Made by a program: the position numbers and the translations under genes | The notes under the pieces: model-generated | Database searches by the model: none | Seen by the model: the letters and a program-made list of their open reading frames with translations, nothing else | Told to the model about the DNA's origin: nothing | Source: Puffinus mauretanicus | Taxonomy: Eukaryota > Chordata > Aves > Procellariiformes > Procellariidae | Reading direction: 5' to 3' | DNA length: 64,000 nt | Assembly (NCBI GenBank): GCA_023333565.1 | Contig: JAJKFH010003165.1 | Span: 1,426,001 to 1,490,000 of the forward strand | Shown here: piece after piece, positions 1 to 13,420 of the stretch | Numbering within the stretch: position 1 is the stretch's first letter | How the letters are laid out: every line of letters begins with the position of its first letter

Positions 1-56
1 AAGTCCCAATGAAGATGGGAGTTAAGAGGGAAAGCATACCAGCTATGAATAAAACT

Positions 57-91
57 AAAAAAAAAAAAAAAAGAAAAAAAGAAAAAAAAAA
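57..91 (+). repeat. A-rich tract
   Basis: Runs of 16, 7 and 10 A are separated by single G. No element with matching target duplications was recognised beside it. Confidence 0.9.
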
Positions 92-688
92 GGAATACAG
101 AAGCCTATAGCAAATACACTACGAGTTAATGGACTGGTCTGGCCCAGAGGAACACTCCTACGACGTGTCTTAGGATGCAAGCCTCGATACTGCAATAAAT
201 CAGAAATGAATAAGCATTTTTCAAGTCTTTTCCACGTACTTTGAGATAAGTAAAAATTTGCTCACAGGCAGGCCAGCACTGCTCAAAATAAGTTCACACA
301 CCATTAGAATTTTAAATGGCAAAGTCGGGCAAATCCTTCCCTCCACAGCACTGTCACCTGTGCTGAACTGTGTCAGTGCTTCACCCCCCCCAGATCCTGA
401 CATCCCTCCACTTCACACCCTCTGGCACCTTCTTCCGAAGAACAGATCCAAGTACTGCAGTTGCCCTGTAGGCAGCTGAGCACATGGAGAAGCTGAAACC
501 ACAAGTTGCTACTTTCTCTCAGCTCCCTGAAGACTCACCACGTGCCACGAGGGCAGCAGGGCAACCCAAGGGAAACTGCTGGCTCTCACAGCACCGCCTG
601 GTTTATGGCATGACAACTCTGAGGCGAAAGCTCTCAAGAAGCACTGGAGTGCTTCATAAAATACTTCAGTTTACATTCAACCTAAATT
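92..688. other. No gene or named repeat seen
   Basis: Ordinary mixed-composition sequence with a C run near 384-391. The short open frames on either strand have no recognisable domain. Confidence 0.5.
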
Positions 689-1256
689 AGGAAGGGTGAC
701 ACCAGCAGGTCGAGGGAGGGGAACCTACCCTGACATTTGGCCCTGGTGAGGCACACCTGGAGTGCTGGGTCCAGTCCTTGGCTCCCCAGCGCAAGAGAGA
801 GATGGGCATACTGGAGCACGTCCAGCAAAGGGACACAAAGATGATTATAGCCTCTCCCTGTTTGTCAGATGCTAAGAGAGCTGGGTCCGCGAGCCTGGAG
901 AGGAGAAGGCTCGAGGGGGCATATCCATGTGTATAAATACCTGATGGGGAGAGTAAAGAAGACAGAGCCAGGCTCTCCTCAGTGGTGCCCAGTGACAGGA
1001 CAAGGGGTAATGGGCACATATTTAAATACAGGAAATTTCATTTGAACAAAGAAAGTATTTTCTTACAATGAGGGTGGTTGAACACTGGCTCAGGTTGCCC
1101 ACAGAGGTTGGGAGTCTCTAGCCCTGGGGATATCTTAAACCAAACTGGTCACAGTCCTGAGGAACCTACGGTGTGCTCACCCTGCTCCGAGAAGGGGGTT
1201 GGACCTAATGACCTCCAGAGGTACCCTTCCAGCCTCAACCGTTCTGTGATTCCGTA
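689..1256 (+). mobile_element. CR1 LINE fragment, 3' end
   Basis: The plus strand follows the 3' part of avian CR1: the stretch about a set of contacts ending CCAGCAGGTCGAGGGAGG, then the segment equivalent to the last RT-proximal coding region (TGGAGCA-GTCCAG, AGATGCTAAGAGAGCTGGG), the GACAGGACAAGGGGTAATGGG block, AGGGTGGTTGAACACTGG, and the 3' UTR ending GGTTGGACCTAATGACCTCCAGAGG and TTCTGTGATTC. It is 5'-truncated and broken by many substitutions and indels, so no protein can be made. The divergence suggests an older subfamily than the copy at 36.8 kb. The ORF seen on the opposite strand (1019-687) is a shadow of it. Confidence 0.88.
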
Positions 1257-3773
1257 TACATTAAGATTAAATGACCATCCTGCTTGATGCCAAATAAGAA
1301 TGGAAATACAGCATATATACAAACGTCAGCAAACACAAAGACGGTTAATTAAGTCTCCAACTTAAAAAATGGGAAGAACTAAAATAGCTAGAGATTTTGC
1401 TTATAATTTGTTGGCCTTGACCCCCTCTCTTAAGGTTCCTTTGCTGTTTGATGAGGTGACATTTTGTAGAGCCAATTTCTGGATTCAAAAGAACAGTTTA
1501 ATGAGTCAAGGGGGTGCCAACTTGGCCTCAAAACTGAGGAACGGGTTGATTTTTATCTCATTCACTTTAAACACTCATTCTGTCCCTGCTATTTCTCTCT
1601 CCAACAAGCATTTATTTCTCTCATTTCTTCTGCATGCTGTTTAATCTTTTGCATCCATCTGGAATAACCCTCCCCTGTCATCATTGTATCCTGAATCACC
1701 AGCAAGTGACATTCTTGAAGTAATAATTTAAGAGCCATTGCCACAATGCAGTCCCTGCTTCCTGCTTAACAGTTTCACACTAATTTCTATTTTTTGCTCC
1801 AAAAACAAAAGGCAATGTCATCCACAACTGTAATAAGATCTCCACTGCAAAGCTGTAATTAGTTTTCTTTCAGGGATTGCCAACATTTCTTTTTAAAGTG
1901 GTAGTAAAAATGTGTACAAACAAGCACATCTCACCAGTACTCTGCTTGGGAATGCTTCTGAGGCAAGATCTCGCATGAAAGGTTTGTAAAAGCTGGAGCA
2001 ATTTAGCATAACCTACTGCAGTTCAGGTGATTTGTAGCAGTCACTTTTAAAAGGCTGCTACCAGTGAGTACAAGCAGGACAAGAACAGGCGTACTCTTTC
2101 TAAGGATAGGCGATTTCATTTTTCTTCCCACTGGTCATTTTCCTCTATCTCCTCATCATTTCCACTTGCTTTGCTATTTCCTCCTCAGCTACCTTACCAA
2201 TTCAGTCTTAAACTCCAATTTCTACCTGTTTATAGCTGATGTTGCTACTATATATATTCAGGATCAAAAAAAAGACACTGCAAGTTGTGCCTTGAATACT
2301 AACCCATATAAACCACAGGATTTTCTGCATGCACGAGATTAATGCCTTTTCTATTGTCTTCAGTACTCTTTCCCCATTGCTCTTTCATCGAGATCTCCAG
2401 TGGACTCCTGGCCTTTTTCAGAATGTAAAGCTATTTTTCCAGGCAGGGTCTGAATCATTTTTAACTAAGTGGTATTAATTCTGCAAAATAAGATTGAGAA
2501 GCAAAGAATGGATGCTTAAGGCACACATTCTACTTCCAACTCGGAGTCAGAGAAAATGCAGAATTTAAATTGAGAGCACATAAGCTTGGCTGTTCTTCAG
2601 TGAAGATGAGAATGAAAGTAAAGCAGTGCTGAAAATCTCAGGCAAACCATTTTATTAAAACAATAGTGCTGCTTTACTAGCTTACAGCAGGACTGCAGAT
2701 AAAAGCTCTTCTTCAGCTTCAAGCTGCACCAGCTGAGAAGAACAACAATCCAACTCATTGCTTCCCTACAAGATCCTACCAGATCTGTCTCTACAAAGGA
2801 GATCTACATGAGATCTACAAAATCTTACCACATCTTTCTGCATCCTCATTCTCTAGAAAATCCCTCCAAGTCTGCTGGTTCACTGTAGTAATTAAGTAAG
2901 AAAAGACTTACTGTTCAAATGGTGTAAAATGACCCAGGTCATTTTGACCGGCAGAGGACAAAGGGAAAGGGCACACAAGCGACTCTGGCACTGATTATAA
3001 GGGCCCAACAACCTCGAGCAATTTGGGACCATACAGGCACCAGTGCCTTCTTCAGCTGCAACTGCAAGACGATGTCCGGCAACCACTTAACAACTTTGTG
3101 TTAACTTGCTCCAGGAACACATCACCCTGTTAGAACTGTTATATCACGCATATAGCATATAGGAAAGAGCATGAACACATTGCCCAGATATTACACTGCA
3201 CACCTTTTTCCCTGTTCAGGTAGTACATTCCCAGTTTACAGTTTAGTCAGCTTCCACAACCCCTTCAAATCAACATATATTCAAGCAAAGACAACAAAAG
3301 TTCACACAATTTGCTCCTATACCCAGAGCTGCAAGAATGGCTGCATTATCCACACAATCTACTACTCCTCAGAGAATCCTCACTCGGATGCCTTAAGAAC
3401 AAGATGACTGGTAACTCTCTTCTCTCAAAAAACACTGAAAAGAAAAGAGAAAAAGAGTGTAGAAGATCTAATCCCTCTGTCATGCATCATGCTTATCTTT
3501 TGACTTGAGAAACACCAGGATTTTTCTCCAAGATCCCTCAAGAAGCACTTGGAGTTGCAATTGCATTGTGACCTGATGGGAGCCAAAGCTCACTCTAAAG
3601 CTGGCAGCCCATCGATTATCCCTTCTAATCCAACCAACCTTGACAGCTATAAATTCTCATAAACAAAACATTTTACCACCTAACTACAGTTACTTGTAAG
3701 TTAGTACTTCGAAGATACCATCATGTTGCACAAACTTGAAAGCTGTCTTATGGGTCTTCTAAGACAAAATTCA
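1257..3773. other. No gene seen; AT-rich presumed intron
   Basis: Only short open frames without recognisable domains. Near 2775-2825 the words AGATCTACA and GAGATCTACA recur several times in about 50 bases, a local duplication. No named repeat was recognised. Confidence 0.5.
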
Positions 3774-3915
3774 AGGAAACATTCAAAGTCAGGTTGGACG
3801 GGGCTCTGAGCAACCTGATCTAGTTGAAGATGTCCCTGCTCATTGCAGGGGGGTTGGACTAGATGACATTTAAAGGTCCCTTCCAACCCAAACTGTTCTA
3901 TAATTCTGTGATTCT
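3774..3915 (+). mobile_element. CR1 LINE 3' tail
   Basis: About 140 bases match the CR1 3' UTR: GGAAACATTCAAAGTCAGG, GTTGGACGGGGCTCTGAGC, a GGTTGGACTAGATGAC block, AGGTCCCTTCCAACCC, and the octamer-type end ATTCTGTGATTC. It is severely 5'-truncated. It is the same subfamily as the tail of the CR1 at 37.6-37.73 kb, sharing the rare CTAGTTGAAGATGTCCC wording. Confidence 0.92.
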
Positions 3916-6900
3916 AAAACATTATATATAGCATAAGCACAGCCAGCGTGACAATAATCTGATTTATAACATATTTCATTTACTTGCTAAAGGATGTGAA
4001 ATTAACCTGTGTCACCACCATTTGCTGTCATTAGCCCAGCACTATCTTGCTGTAGGGATGATCAAATGCTTCCTGACATGTGAACCTCAAAATGCTTGTA
4101 GGACGAGAGCCATGGGATATAGGAATCCTGAGGGACGAGTGGCCCGTCATACCTGCTTGGGCCACTGATGCATCACTTGGCAGCTCACCACAGACCTTTC
4201 ATAGCCTCAGTCCTCTTCAGGGAAAAAGGGGAAAACAAACAAACAGAAATGGTTTCACATTTATGCTTCAGTCACCTCCTCCTTAATCTCTAACAGAGCA
4301 ACCCAAGTAGACAGGAAGAGGAGAAGATCACACTGTAGGAGCGCAGCTTTTACAGAGCACAGCACATGTAAATACTCAACAGTCCTGGAGGCTTCTGTGA
4401 GTGACAGTAAGCAAGCTGTATGAAGAGACAAGAATTATTCTAGCACTCCTAATTTAATGGTGCCTTTCTGTTACATCATGCAATGTCAGCATTCACTGCA
4501 GTTCTAATGGATCATCTTTCCTCACTTAAGCGCTAAAGCATACTTTAATCAAATTCAGTATTATACAGTTTAAGAAAAATATGTCTCAGGAAAAGGGGCA
4601 TCCTTAAGTCATCCCCAGTTTGCCTTCTGACTGGCATAGTTCCTAAATACAAATCATGTCCATTTGGGGTCTAACCTCCAGCGGACTTATGAGAGGCAAC
4701 CTTTCTGTAACATCCCTCTAGGGACCACCGACAGCATAACACATCAACATATCTTCTCTAAAAATTAAAAAGGGAAAAAAAAATAGTCTTGGAGCTTTCT
4801 AAACTGATTTCAAAGAGCCTTCAGCTGAGTAGCTTCAAAATGACAGTTCTGCTTTCGTCTCCCGGATTAGCTTGTTAAGTTTACGAGCATAACATTGGAA
4901 ATGGCACATCCAAGGTAATAAAGCAAATAGCTGCAGACATGAAATTTGGAGTTCTACCCCACTAAACAGAAAAACAAAACAAAACACCAAAGAATGCAAA
5001 AGGCTAATAAGATTGCGGCTTTGCTTTTTTAATTATTCTTTTCAAAATATCATTCAGCTGTATCACACTCCTTGAATAAGCTAATGCAGCTGAAGTTAAA
5101 AGTCTCAGAAAACACTCAGGAGAAGACTATGCTCTTGAAAGTTCTCCTAATTTGAGTAGGAAGCAGTTTGTGTACCTGTCAACAGGTCTTTGCGACCAAC
5201 ATACCAATTGCCTACATCAAGGAGATCAATTTGCAAAGTTTCATCAACGCTCTAGTGTCCTTACATATTTGTCACTAGCGATTAGTTTCAATACTACCTA
5301 TGCTCATCACACCATGTTTGCATATTATCATAAGAAAATACATAATTTATAAAAGTACAAAAAACCTAGCAACCCTAAAAATCAGCATGCTTATAAAAAC
5401 CAAAAAAGTCCTTACAAACACGCTATAGGACCTACAATAAGACCCAGCAGCTATATTTAATAAAAGACATTTGAATAAGCTCTAGCAAATATAAAGGTCT
5501 CACGTGTCCAACGTATTTGGTCTGCGCAATGACACACAAATCGTTCTTGATTCAGGAGAAACACTGCTGATCTTACAAACCAAATACACTGGACTTAACT
5601 TCAAATAACAGGCTTAGTAAACCATTTAAGACATAGTAATTTGCTTTTGCTTTAAAAGTCCTCATGCCAAGCACAGTTTTTCCTAGTCTTTTCGCTTCTT
5701 CCCCCATGCTCCTTTCCTCTCTTTTTGAGCCAACACCAGGCTTGTTACTTCCCACTCTTTTTGCACAGGCGTCTAACAGAGTGGGGCACTCCGACTTAAC
5801 ATCTGTGACCTCAGTACTTCCCTGGCTCCAGATCAGCCTCATGGATCTAACTGTCGCACCTTAGAAACAAGGTCTTCATTTGTGCTCCCTCTTCTGGCTT
5901 TGCGAGCATACAGCACAACCACAGCAGAGTGACATGAAGACCACCCGAACACAGCCGTCACAGTGCTGTCTGCAGTCCCCCCTCCCCAGAAAACAACACA
6001 GAGCCATAAAGAAAGTGCTCCTGACCTGCACGTTACTGCTCGCTGGGGTGGAACACACTATAGAAATAACCCAGATCAGTATTCATGAGAGTGATTTATC
6101 TTATTTCACTGCTCAACACAAAAGACCAAGTACTCAACTTCTAAGTACGGCACAAAAATAGCTTCCAGCAATTTTTTTAAGCCCATCCTAATGTTAATTT
6201 TAGCTCTGGAAAACCATCATGTGTAACATAACAAACAGCCCGGCACCTTCCAAAGGAAAAAAAGCAGTAACGTTAAAGGTTCATATTTGGATATGTCTGG
6301 CATAAGAGGCCTTCATTTTCAAGCTTAGAATGCATTTTAATCATTTTTATATTTATTTTCATATTAAAAGCAAGAACGTAGGTTATTTATCTGCATCGAC
6401 TTTGACATCAAAGAACAAGAGGAAAACGAAGGGGGGGAAAAAAGCCAACTGCATGGCAGCTTACTTTTCCAGCATAATGTTGTACTGCAGTGGAGGTCTA
6501 TTTTGAGAAAACCATAGTTGCCAGTAGTGTAGCCTTCTTAAGTCATTTTGGTAGAAGCTGTCAAAATATATGTTCTTTGGAATCTCACTGGATTTGGAAC
6601 ACTTTATCTGGCTTTATTTTACAACAAAATGGAAATTTGTGACTCTCCTGTAATAAAAGTACTTGGGGAAATGTTAAGTCCGGGTGGGAAAAGAGAAAGT
6701 AAAATCACCTATGGTTTTCTCTGGAACACATGGGATATATGCTGCAAAGTGGGACTAGACAGAAGCAAAGGTTGAGGAAGGGAGGGAGGAACATAATTTA
6801 GGCACCTTTGTCCAAGAGAACAACTTGGGAATTTTTAACGGAATGAGGCAGTGCGGGCGAGAAGCTGCAGAAGCTGCTCGGTGTTGGGATCCCTAAACCC

Positions 6901-8976
6901 CATCTCTGTTCTGCATGGCTGCGTTAGAATGTCAGAGAATAAAAGCCACAGCTAAACCCAGGAAAAGGGGCTGGAAACCAAGGCAGATGCCCCAGCTAAT
7001 TACAAGTATTTAACAGTCAGACATTATATTCTTCACAGCTCCATTTTCATTCTTGCATTTGCAACTAAGTTCTTTCTCCCTGGAATATCCTAATGCCTGG
7101 TAGTCAGGAGCGACAGATGTTGGCTCAGACCTCCAGCCTTCAGAGGGGATACGAAATGCGCAAACTCCAAAGAAGGGCAGAAATTCTGCAACACCATTGT
7201 GCCTGATAATATTTTCTACTAGCTACCGCCAAATGGTTTCCCGGATCTGCTCATCAGGGACATCTGGTATTCTGCATTAGCCAACACGAACTGGTCTGGA
7301 ACACTCAATAACCTCAGGAACGTGGTGTAAATTCTCATACTTAAAGATGTTTTTTTTTGATAACGAAGTGACTCGACTCTTCTGAAGCTTGGGAAGTCAC
7401 CAAAATTTTAGAAGATACCATGTCATGGCAAATGGGCTCTAGAGTTCACCTACACACTTGCCTCACCACCTATCAAATCTTATTTGGCATACAGCCGTTT
7501 TAGTTTCTGGAGAGATTTGTTCAAAAGCAAATGAGACTGCATGGTCTGTAGACAGCTCCAGAAACGGTGCTTATAAACTCGCACAGAAGGCAAGTTAACA
7601 TACGTGAAACTAGCTAACAGCAACTCACTTTTACATACCAAATAGCAAATGGAGGGACACTCCAGAGTAGGTGGCTTACCTCTTGCCCTCTGTGTTTTTT
7701 GATTTATTCTGCAGTTCTTGTAGATAAATGACATTTAAACTACAGAAAAAATCCTGGAGGAATCTAAACATAAGTCATCATATATAATTTACCAACAAAC
7801 ACTTATCAGCCGACCAACAGCGTGTCTTCCAGATTCTCAACACTTCAGTTACTGTTTAGCCTCTGAGTGGAAAAATGGTGATAAAATTCAATTTTGTTTT
7901 TACCAACATACATAGAGTGCTACAGTCTGTAAACATTTCTAAATTACAGTCTATATTAAGAATTAAGTGTTACGCACCGCAGCCTGTGGAAAACAGATGA
8001 CAGGACACTTTTCCCAATGAAGCGTATGAAAGCTGTAAGGCTTATGTTTTCTTTGCAGTAGTAATATGTTACACCCCCAAACAGAATAGAACACTTGCAA
8101 AAATGCAAGTGTTTTAAAGATTTTCCCCATGACACCTCATCCACACATTCATTCTAAGGTCAAACATAGATGAAATCTGTAGTAGACTGACCTTTCAACC
8201 TTTTTGCCTAATTTCATCAGCCAGAAGTTAAATTACATGCCGCAAAAATGTATATTCTAATACATTTTATTCTAGATGAGACTACAAAGTTCTAGAAGGA
8301 TCTGACTCTTGATGGTATCTAAGACTTGCAAAGAGCACAACTACTGAACAGGAGCTCATTTTGGTTGGATACACTGTACCATAAAACTTCTCTATCTTAA
8401 GTCCGTTTTGCGTTTGTTTTTTTTTTTTTTTTTTAAAGTGCTCTGGGAGTCCAAAGTTTTTGATGAAAAAAGAGTAAAAAAATCAAATCCCCCACTTTAC
8501 CTCACCTGAAAATTTAGTTTTGTACATCTCTAAGAAGTCCCCTTCTTTTCATTAGTTCTCAAATATTGTAATTCACCAGCATGAGGAAGTTTTTCCTCTC
8601 CTCCAGTTTTTTTTTTAAAAACAGTGCCTGAAACTAAGCACAATGTTCCAGGTGACAGTGGATTATCTCACTGGATCTTATAATATATTCCCCATTACAA
8701 CGGAAACAAAATAATCCTTTAAAAAATACTGCCAAGTCCATTCCTTACCTAGTGGATAAACACTGTTTTTCAGATGCTGCCATTGAATACTGACAGGTTT
8801 TTCCACAAGTAACACAGGAAAATAAAAGGCTTTATTTTGCAAATGGTTAAGAAATTATAACCCAGCAACATGCATGAAAAGTTCCTTCCAAATTACTAAC
8901 AGACACGACACACTAAACATTCTCAGCAAAAGCATTTCCCCAGATTTTCTGACCTGTTTAAGACAAAATCAGAAGG
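3916..8976. other. No gene seen; AT-rich presumed intron
   Basis: Contains a T18 tract (about 8417-8434) and scattered A-rich words. Open frames up to about 90 codons in several directions carry no recognised domain. No named transposable element was recognised. Confidence 0.5.
8417..8434. repeat. Poly-T tract
   Basis: Uninterrupted run of 18 T within AT-rich sequence. Confidence 0.9.
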
Positions 8977-9005
8977 AAAAAAAAAAAAGAAGGGGGGGGG
9001 GGGGG
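8977..9005 (+). repeat. A12 then G14 purine tract
   Basis: Twelve A, then GAA, then fourteen uninterrupted G, giving an all-purine tract. Pure G runs of this length are unusual and prone to sequencing or assembly length error. Confidence 0.9.
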
Positions 9006-12000
9006 AAGAAAAGGCTATCGGCAATGCTTATGCAGTTCCCATTCAAGGGAGCAGATTCTTGGCTAAATCCAGAAGCAAGCTGAGCAGACTGCAGGTGATC
9101 CGCTCTTCTGTCACCACCAAGTGCCACTGCAATCAATCAGAATCACTATAGGGACATGGGACAGAGGAAAGCAGACAGTTTTGAAAACCAAAAGGTAAAA
9201 AGTATATTTTTATTTTTAGTTATGCACTAGAAAAGCATGTTTTAAGACAATTGCACGTGGAAATAGGGTGTCCTTTAGAAAATTCTTAAATAAGGCCCAA
9301 TACCTAACTGGTATAACGTAATGCCAAAGGCGGCCTGAAATTTCAAAACCAGCTGATGATTTGGCATCCTCATTTGGAAGTCAGCATTCATTAGCTTATA
9401 GACAACCAGATGACAAACACACAGTTCTTTCTAAGAGAAAAATAAAAAAGAAAAGATTGTCTTTAATTGTTCCCCTCTCCCCCCCAAAATCAGGGCATCA
9501 AAAGAAATAGGTAATCAGAACTAGTGGCTTCTTCTGGAATAACAATTTTCTCCCATGTTTTACAAGGTGACAGATGAATTCTGTGATCTGATCTTTACCT
9601 CGAGCCCAGGCAGAGTCAGTGCCTGATGATTAGAGGTAAGTCTTCCATCCAGTTGACCACCATCATTATCACTGTCTGAGTATTTGTTTTCTGTATGTGT
9701 TGATAAATGTCAAAAAATACTAAACAAGTCACCATGCAGTGAACTGTAAAACTACCTTACTGCACAGATGTAGCAGTATTTTTTTCTTCTACTGTGGAAC
9801 AACCATAACTTTCAACGTAACAGTCATGAGTTACGAAAGTCTAACTTGAGAATGGAAATACATGGTCTTTGGCTCTCAAATGACTGTTACATTTATATAG
9901 CAAAGGCTCTCAATACGTATTTTATAGGAGCTGCATAGTAAGCTGAGTGGGCATGTGTGCACGTTGGTGCATTTACACACCCCTATACCCCCAAATATGC
10001 AACTCCTTTGTCACTACTAATGCCAATTATTCAGCAAATTATTCAAAACAGCTGCTGGACTAAGCTTGCCAGTTTGGAGAGTAGATCGTGTCATCTGGAA
10101 ATGTAATGTAAATTCTACATCCCAGCTGAAGGGTCTGCCAAGCCTGGGAACCATCACATTCAGAAGCACTCCATCAGCACAGGGAAGCAGACCTAAAAAC
10201 GTATAGCAGGTTTCCTTCCCTCAACCAACCTGAGAGCAGCAGCTTCACTGTGCTGAAGGTGCTCCATTAACTCCACGCGGGGTACGTGGGGCCAGTGGTG
10301 GTTGACTAGAGAAAAAGAACCGACATCTGGGACAGGCAGGTCCTACCAGATGAAATCAGAGCAACAGTTAAGCCTGCAAAGAAAGTTTTGGCTGCGATTC
10401 AAGTTACACTGTTAATTACTTAGTGAATAAAGAGACGCTGTGCACAGGGTTATTTGGCCTATGCAGTGTGCCTACAGTTTGGCTGGAAGGAGAAAAAAAA
10501 AAACACTGCATTTTAGTTATAAGGGCTGTATCATTCAGTTCACAAAGTAAAAAATGAGCAAGTCAAGAGGGAATGACTGTATGTATTTGAGAAACACGGT
10601 AGCCATACCATCCTTACTTAACAAATTTTTGTAAAGATCACATGAAAACAAGAGTGAAGTTTCCTTATCATTTCACATAACACAAACTTCAAGCCTTCCT
10701 GTCACTATAGAGGCAGAACCAACAGCAAATTTGCTGTCTAATACTCAAAATTGCTTTCCCCTGAAAATAAGCGTAACAGAAAGCACAAACCACCTATTCC
10801 CCCCAACACCTTTAAAAGCCAGAATATTAAACTAATTAATACCAAAAAGTCTGGTGCAAGAAGGCGTCTTTTTGTGGTCAGAGTACCCACACACACGCGC
10901 GCGCGTCCCTGCCAATGCTGCCAAGCAATCATGGCAACTTGTGAGTCAGCATTAAGTACTCATCCTGAAAAGGGGATCTAGCATAAGCAAGCTGCTTGAG
11001 TGGAAAACTAATTGGAGGGTGGTGGGGGAAGAGGGGAAAGGAAATAAAGCAGCAAACCATTCCACAGAAATTAAGAGACAAACTGTTTTCTGCTTACCAC
11101 CACACATTTAGAGATGGAAAAAGAGTACTTTGAACACTGGATGGAATAAATATCAGTTGTTATCATTACAGCTTGGTAAACACATGTTGATCCAGTAATA
11201 TATTATGCAGCTAAAATCAATTTCAGGCATTTTGAGATAATGCCCAGTAGGATAGGTATCGTGTCCTCTAATTAGAAAGCTGCTCATTGCAGCACTGAAC
11301 TAGGAACCATTTGAAAAAAGTCAAACTAATGCTGCTTTATCTTGTCATATGGAAGAAACATTTTAAACGTTTAACATGAAAACAGGATTTCTCGTTTTGA
11401 GAAGCAGCACGTAACATGAGAAAACAGGATGAAGTCTGACATTAGTGGCTAATGAACACAAATGAAAGGGAAACACTTTCCACAAGCATACACTTGTCTA
11501 TTCATTTCAAGGCCACTGAACACTATGAGGTCAAGATGAGCTTTAGAAAACACAACAAAAAGCAAATCAACATTCTGCCATTAAATAAATACAAAGTACT
11601 TTTGTTGAGATGAAGGATGAAGTTTGGGAGACTCCCTTCCCTTTACATAGCAGGCTACTATCAAATCTATTAAACAATCACCGCGACAGGTAGCACACCC
11701 AGGTACCATGGACAACTTGAATCCAACCGGGCAAGTATAGAAACAGTTTGTATGGGCACAGAATCTGCCGGCTTTCCACACTGCCATTTCCACGGCTTTT
11801 TTGGAATATCCCTTTCGCAACAAGGCCTGTCACAGTACCTTAACGCCTGCTAAAGGCACCAAAAGAGAAGAAGAATAATCAATGTTTTGCTTCGAAAAAA
11901 AAAACACCTTTGTTTTCAGTAAACAAATATGCAATATATTCATCATGAAAAATAAAGATACTGGAAGTTTTTTATCCAAGCAAACTAAAGCAAAACAGGC

Positions 12001-12999
12001 TTGTATTCTACTGTTTGTATTTCAAGAATATTACTTACAAACTGGTCTTCTTTAAGACACACTAAGTATTAGTCATCCAGATGCACGATGTTAGCCACCT
12101 CGAAAAAGAGTAAAACCCACAGTATTTTTAATTGTGCATCCTGACAGTACTTCCCTTGACATACTATATTTTTATACAATTAAAAAAAACAAGCCAAAAG
12201 AGATTGAGTAGTTCTTAATTCAAATTTTTTCAACAGAATAATTTGTTGTGGGTTTTTTAGAGTGATCCTTTAGATGTATCCTTCAAGATCCCCATAACCA
12301 CACCTTCTCTAGCCCATATTTTCAATGATGTGATAGAGTTGTCAGGTAAACATAGCAAAGCATGAAAGTGATGGACAAGGAAGGGGCTGCTGAAGTGCCA
12401 TAAGATAGTGACAGAAGATAATAGCAGGAACTGAAAAATCGCTGTATGGAAACTCCTTGAAGTTTACTCCTGTTTGTGTTAAAAAAAGAGAAAGCCACAT
12501 TGTTCGAAGTTGAATTACAAATTCAGGCTAATTAATGCACCTATAAAACGTCCATTTCCAGCTTAGAAATCAAGAGCATTTGAAAAGCAAGCCATTAATA
12601 CTCTCCAATTATTTTTTGTTGTTTCAGAAGCAGCACAGACACACTATACTACTAAGATATTCTTTCCAAATTCAGAAATAGAGCATTTGAAAAGAAACCT
12701 TTTATCTCTTCAGACAGCTTCCAGAACCTGGAAAACATGTACATGAAAAGGATATCACCACAAGCTTACTGCTATGAACAAACACATGTTCATTATTTAA
12801 AAAATAAAATAAAAAAAAAAATTAAACAACCTTTTATTTGTCCTGGACAGTTCATCTTCTACAAGCAATATAGGAAAATTAATCCCTTGGACAACCGCTC
12901 TCCTCTCCTGCCTAGTAAGGTAAGATATGAAGAGAAATCTGCTTTTTAAAACAATTCACACTAATAGAAAGCCAGTTTCTTTAGACTGCATGGCACGGG
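9006..12999. other. No gene seen; presumed intron
   Basis: Contains the short CA/CG alternating tract at 10888-10905 listed separately, and donor-like words AGAG|GTAAGT (near 9633) and AAG|GTAAGA (near 12920) on the plus strand that have no matching exon. No named repeat was recognised. Confidence 0.5.
10888..10905. repeat. Alternating (CA)n(CG)n tract
   Basis: A short purine-pyrimidine alternating stretch: about four CA units then five CG units. This type of sequence can adopt Z-DNA. The cluster of CpG dinucleotides is unusual in such an AT-rich surrounding. Confidence 0.85.
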
Positions 13000-13420
13000 A
13001 GCAGGGGTGGAATACGTTGATACATCAGGATGTGCACAATACATGAAAGCTGCCTTTAGCACTCAGAACCTGCACTTGGTTTCGCAGGTGCCCAGGCAAA
13101 GCCGAGTCGCTCGAAGGCAGCAGAACAGGCTCCGCGAAGGCAGGAGAAGGTGGGAGGCAGGGAAGCCAGCAGAGCCAGGAAAGATCTGAGGGATTTCCGA
13201 GGGGCTGAAGCAGCTTCTCCTCTCTCCAACCCATCTTTTCCAGGATACCCCCCTCTCCCTGAATTTGCTTGGGTGTGGGGTCCTCACATAGCTTCCCCAC
13301 TTCTCAGTTCCCAGAGGCAATTGAATGGAGGTCTCTGACTCCACAGCCTCCCACAGCAGCTCCCACCACCGAGGTGCAACATAACAGAGCTGATCAGGTG
13401 CCAAAAGCCCCGCTTTCCTT
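13000..13420. other. GC-richer patch, unidentified
   Basis: This patch is clearly richer in G+C than its flanks and has overlapping open frames in five reading frames (the longest 113 codons, minus strand, 13404-13063). None has a recognised domain, and multi-frame openness is what GC-rich non-coding DNA gives. It could be a regulatory element or an alternative exon, but nothing in the sequence decides. Confidence 0.4.

Noticed and set aside
687..1019. 110-codon minus-strand frame
   Set aside because: Lies on the opposite strand of a CR1 fragment, so it is an antisense shadow.
9625..9645. Plus-strand donor-like AGAG|GTAAGT
   Set aside because: An isolated consensus donor without an exon, acceptor or conserved frame nearby is expected by chance in 64 kb.
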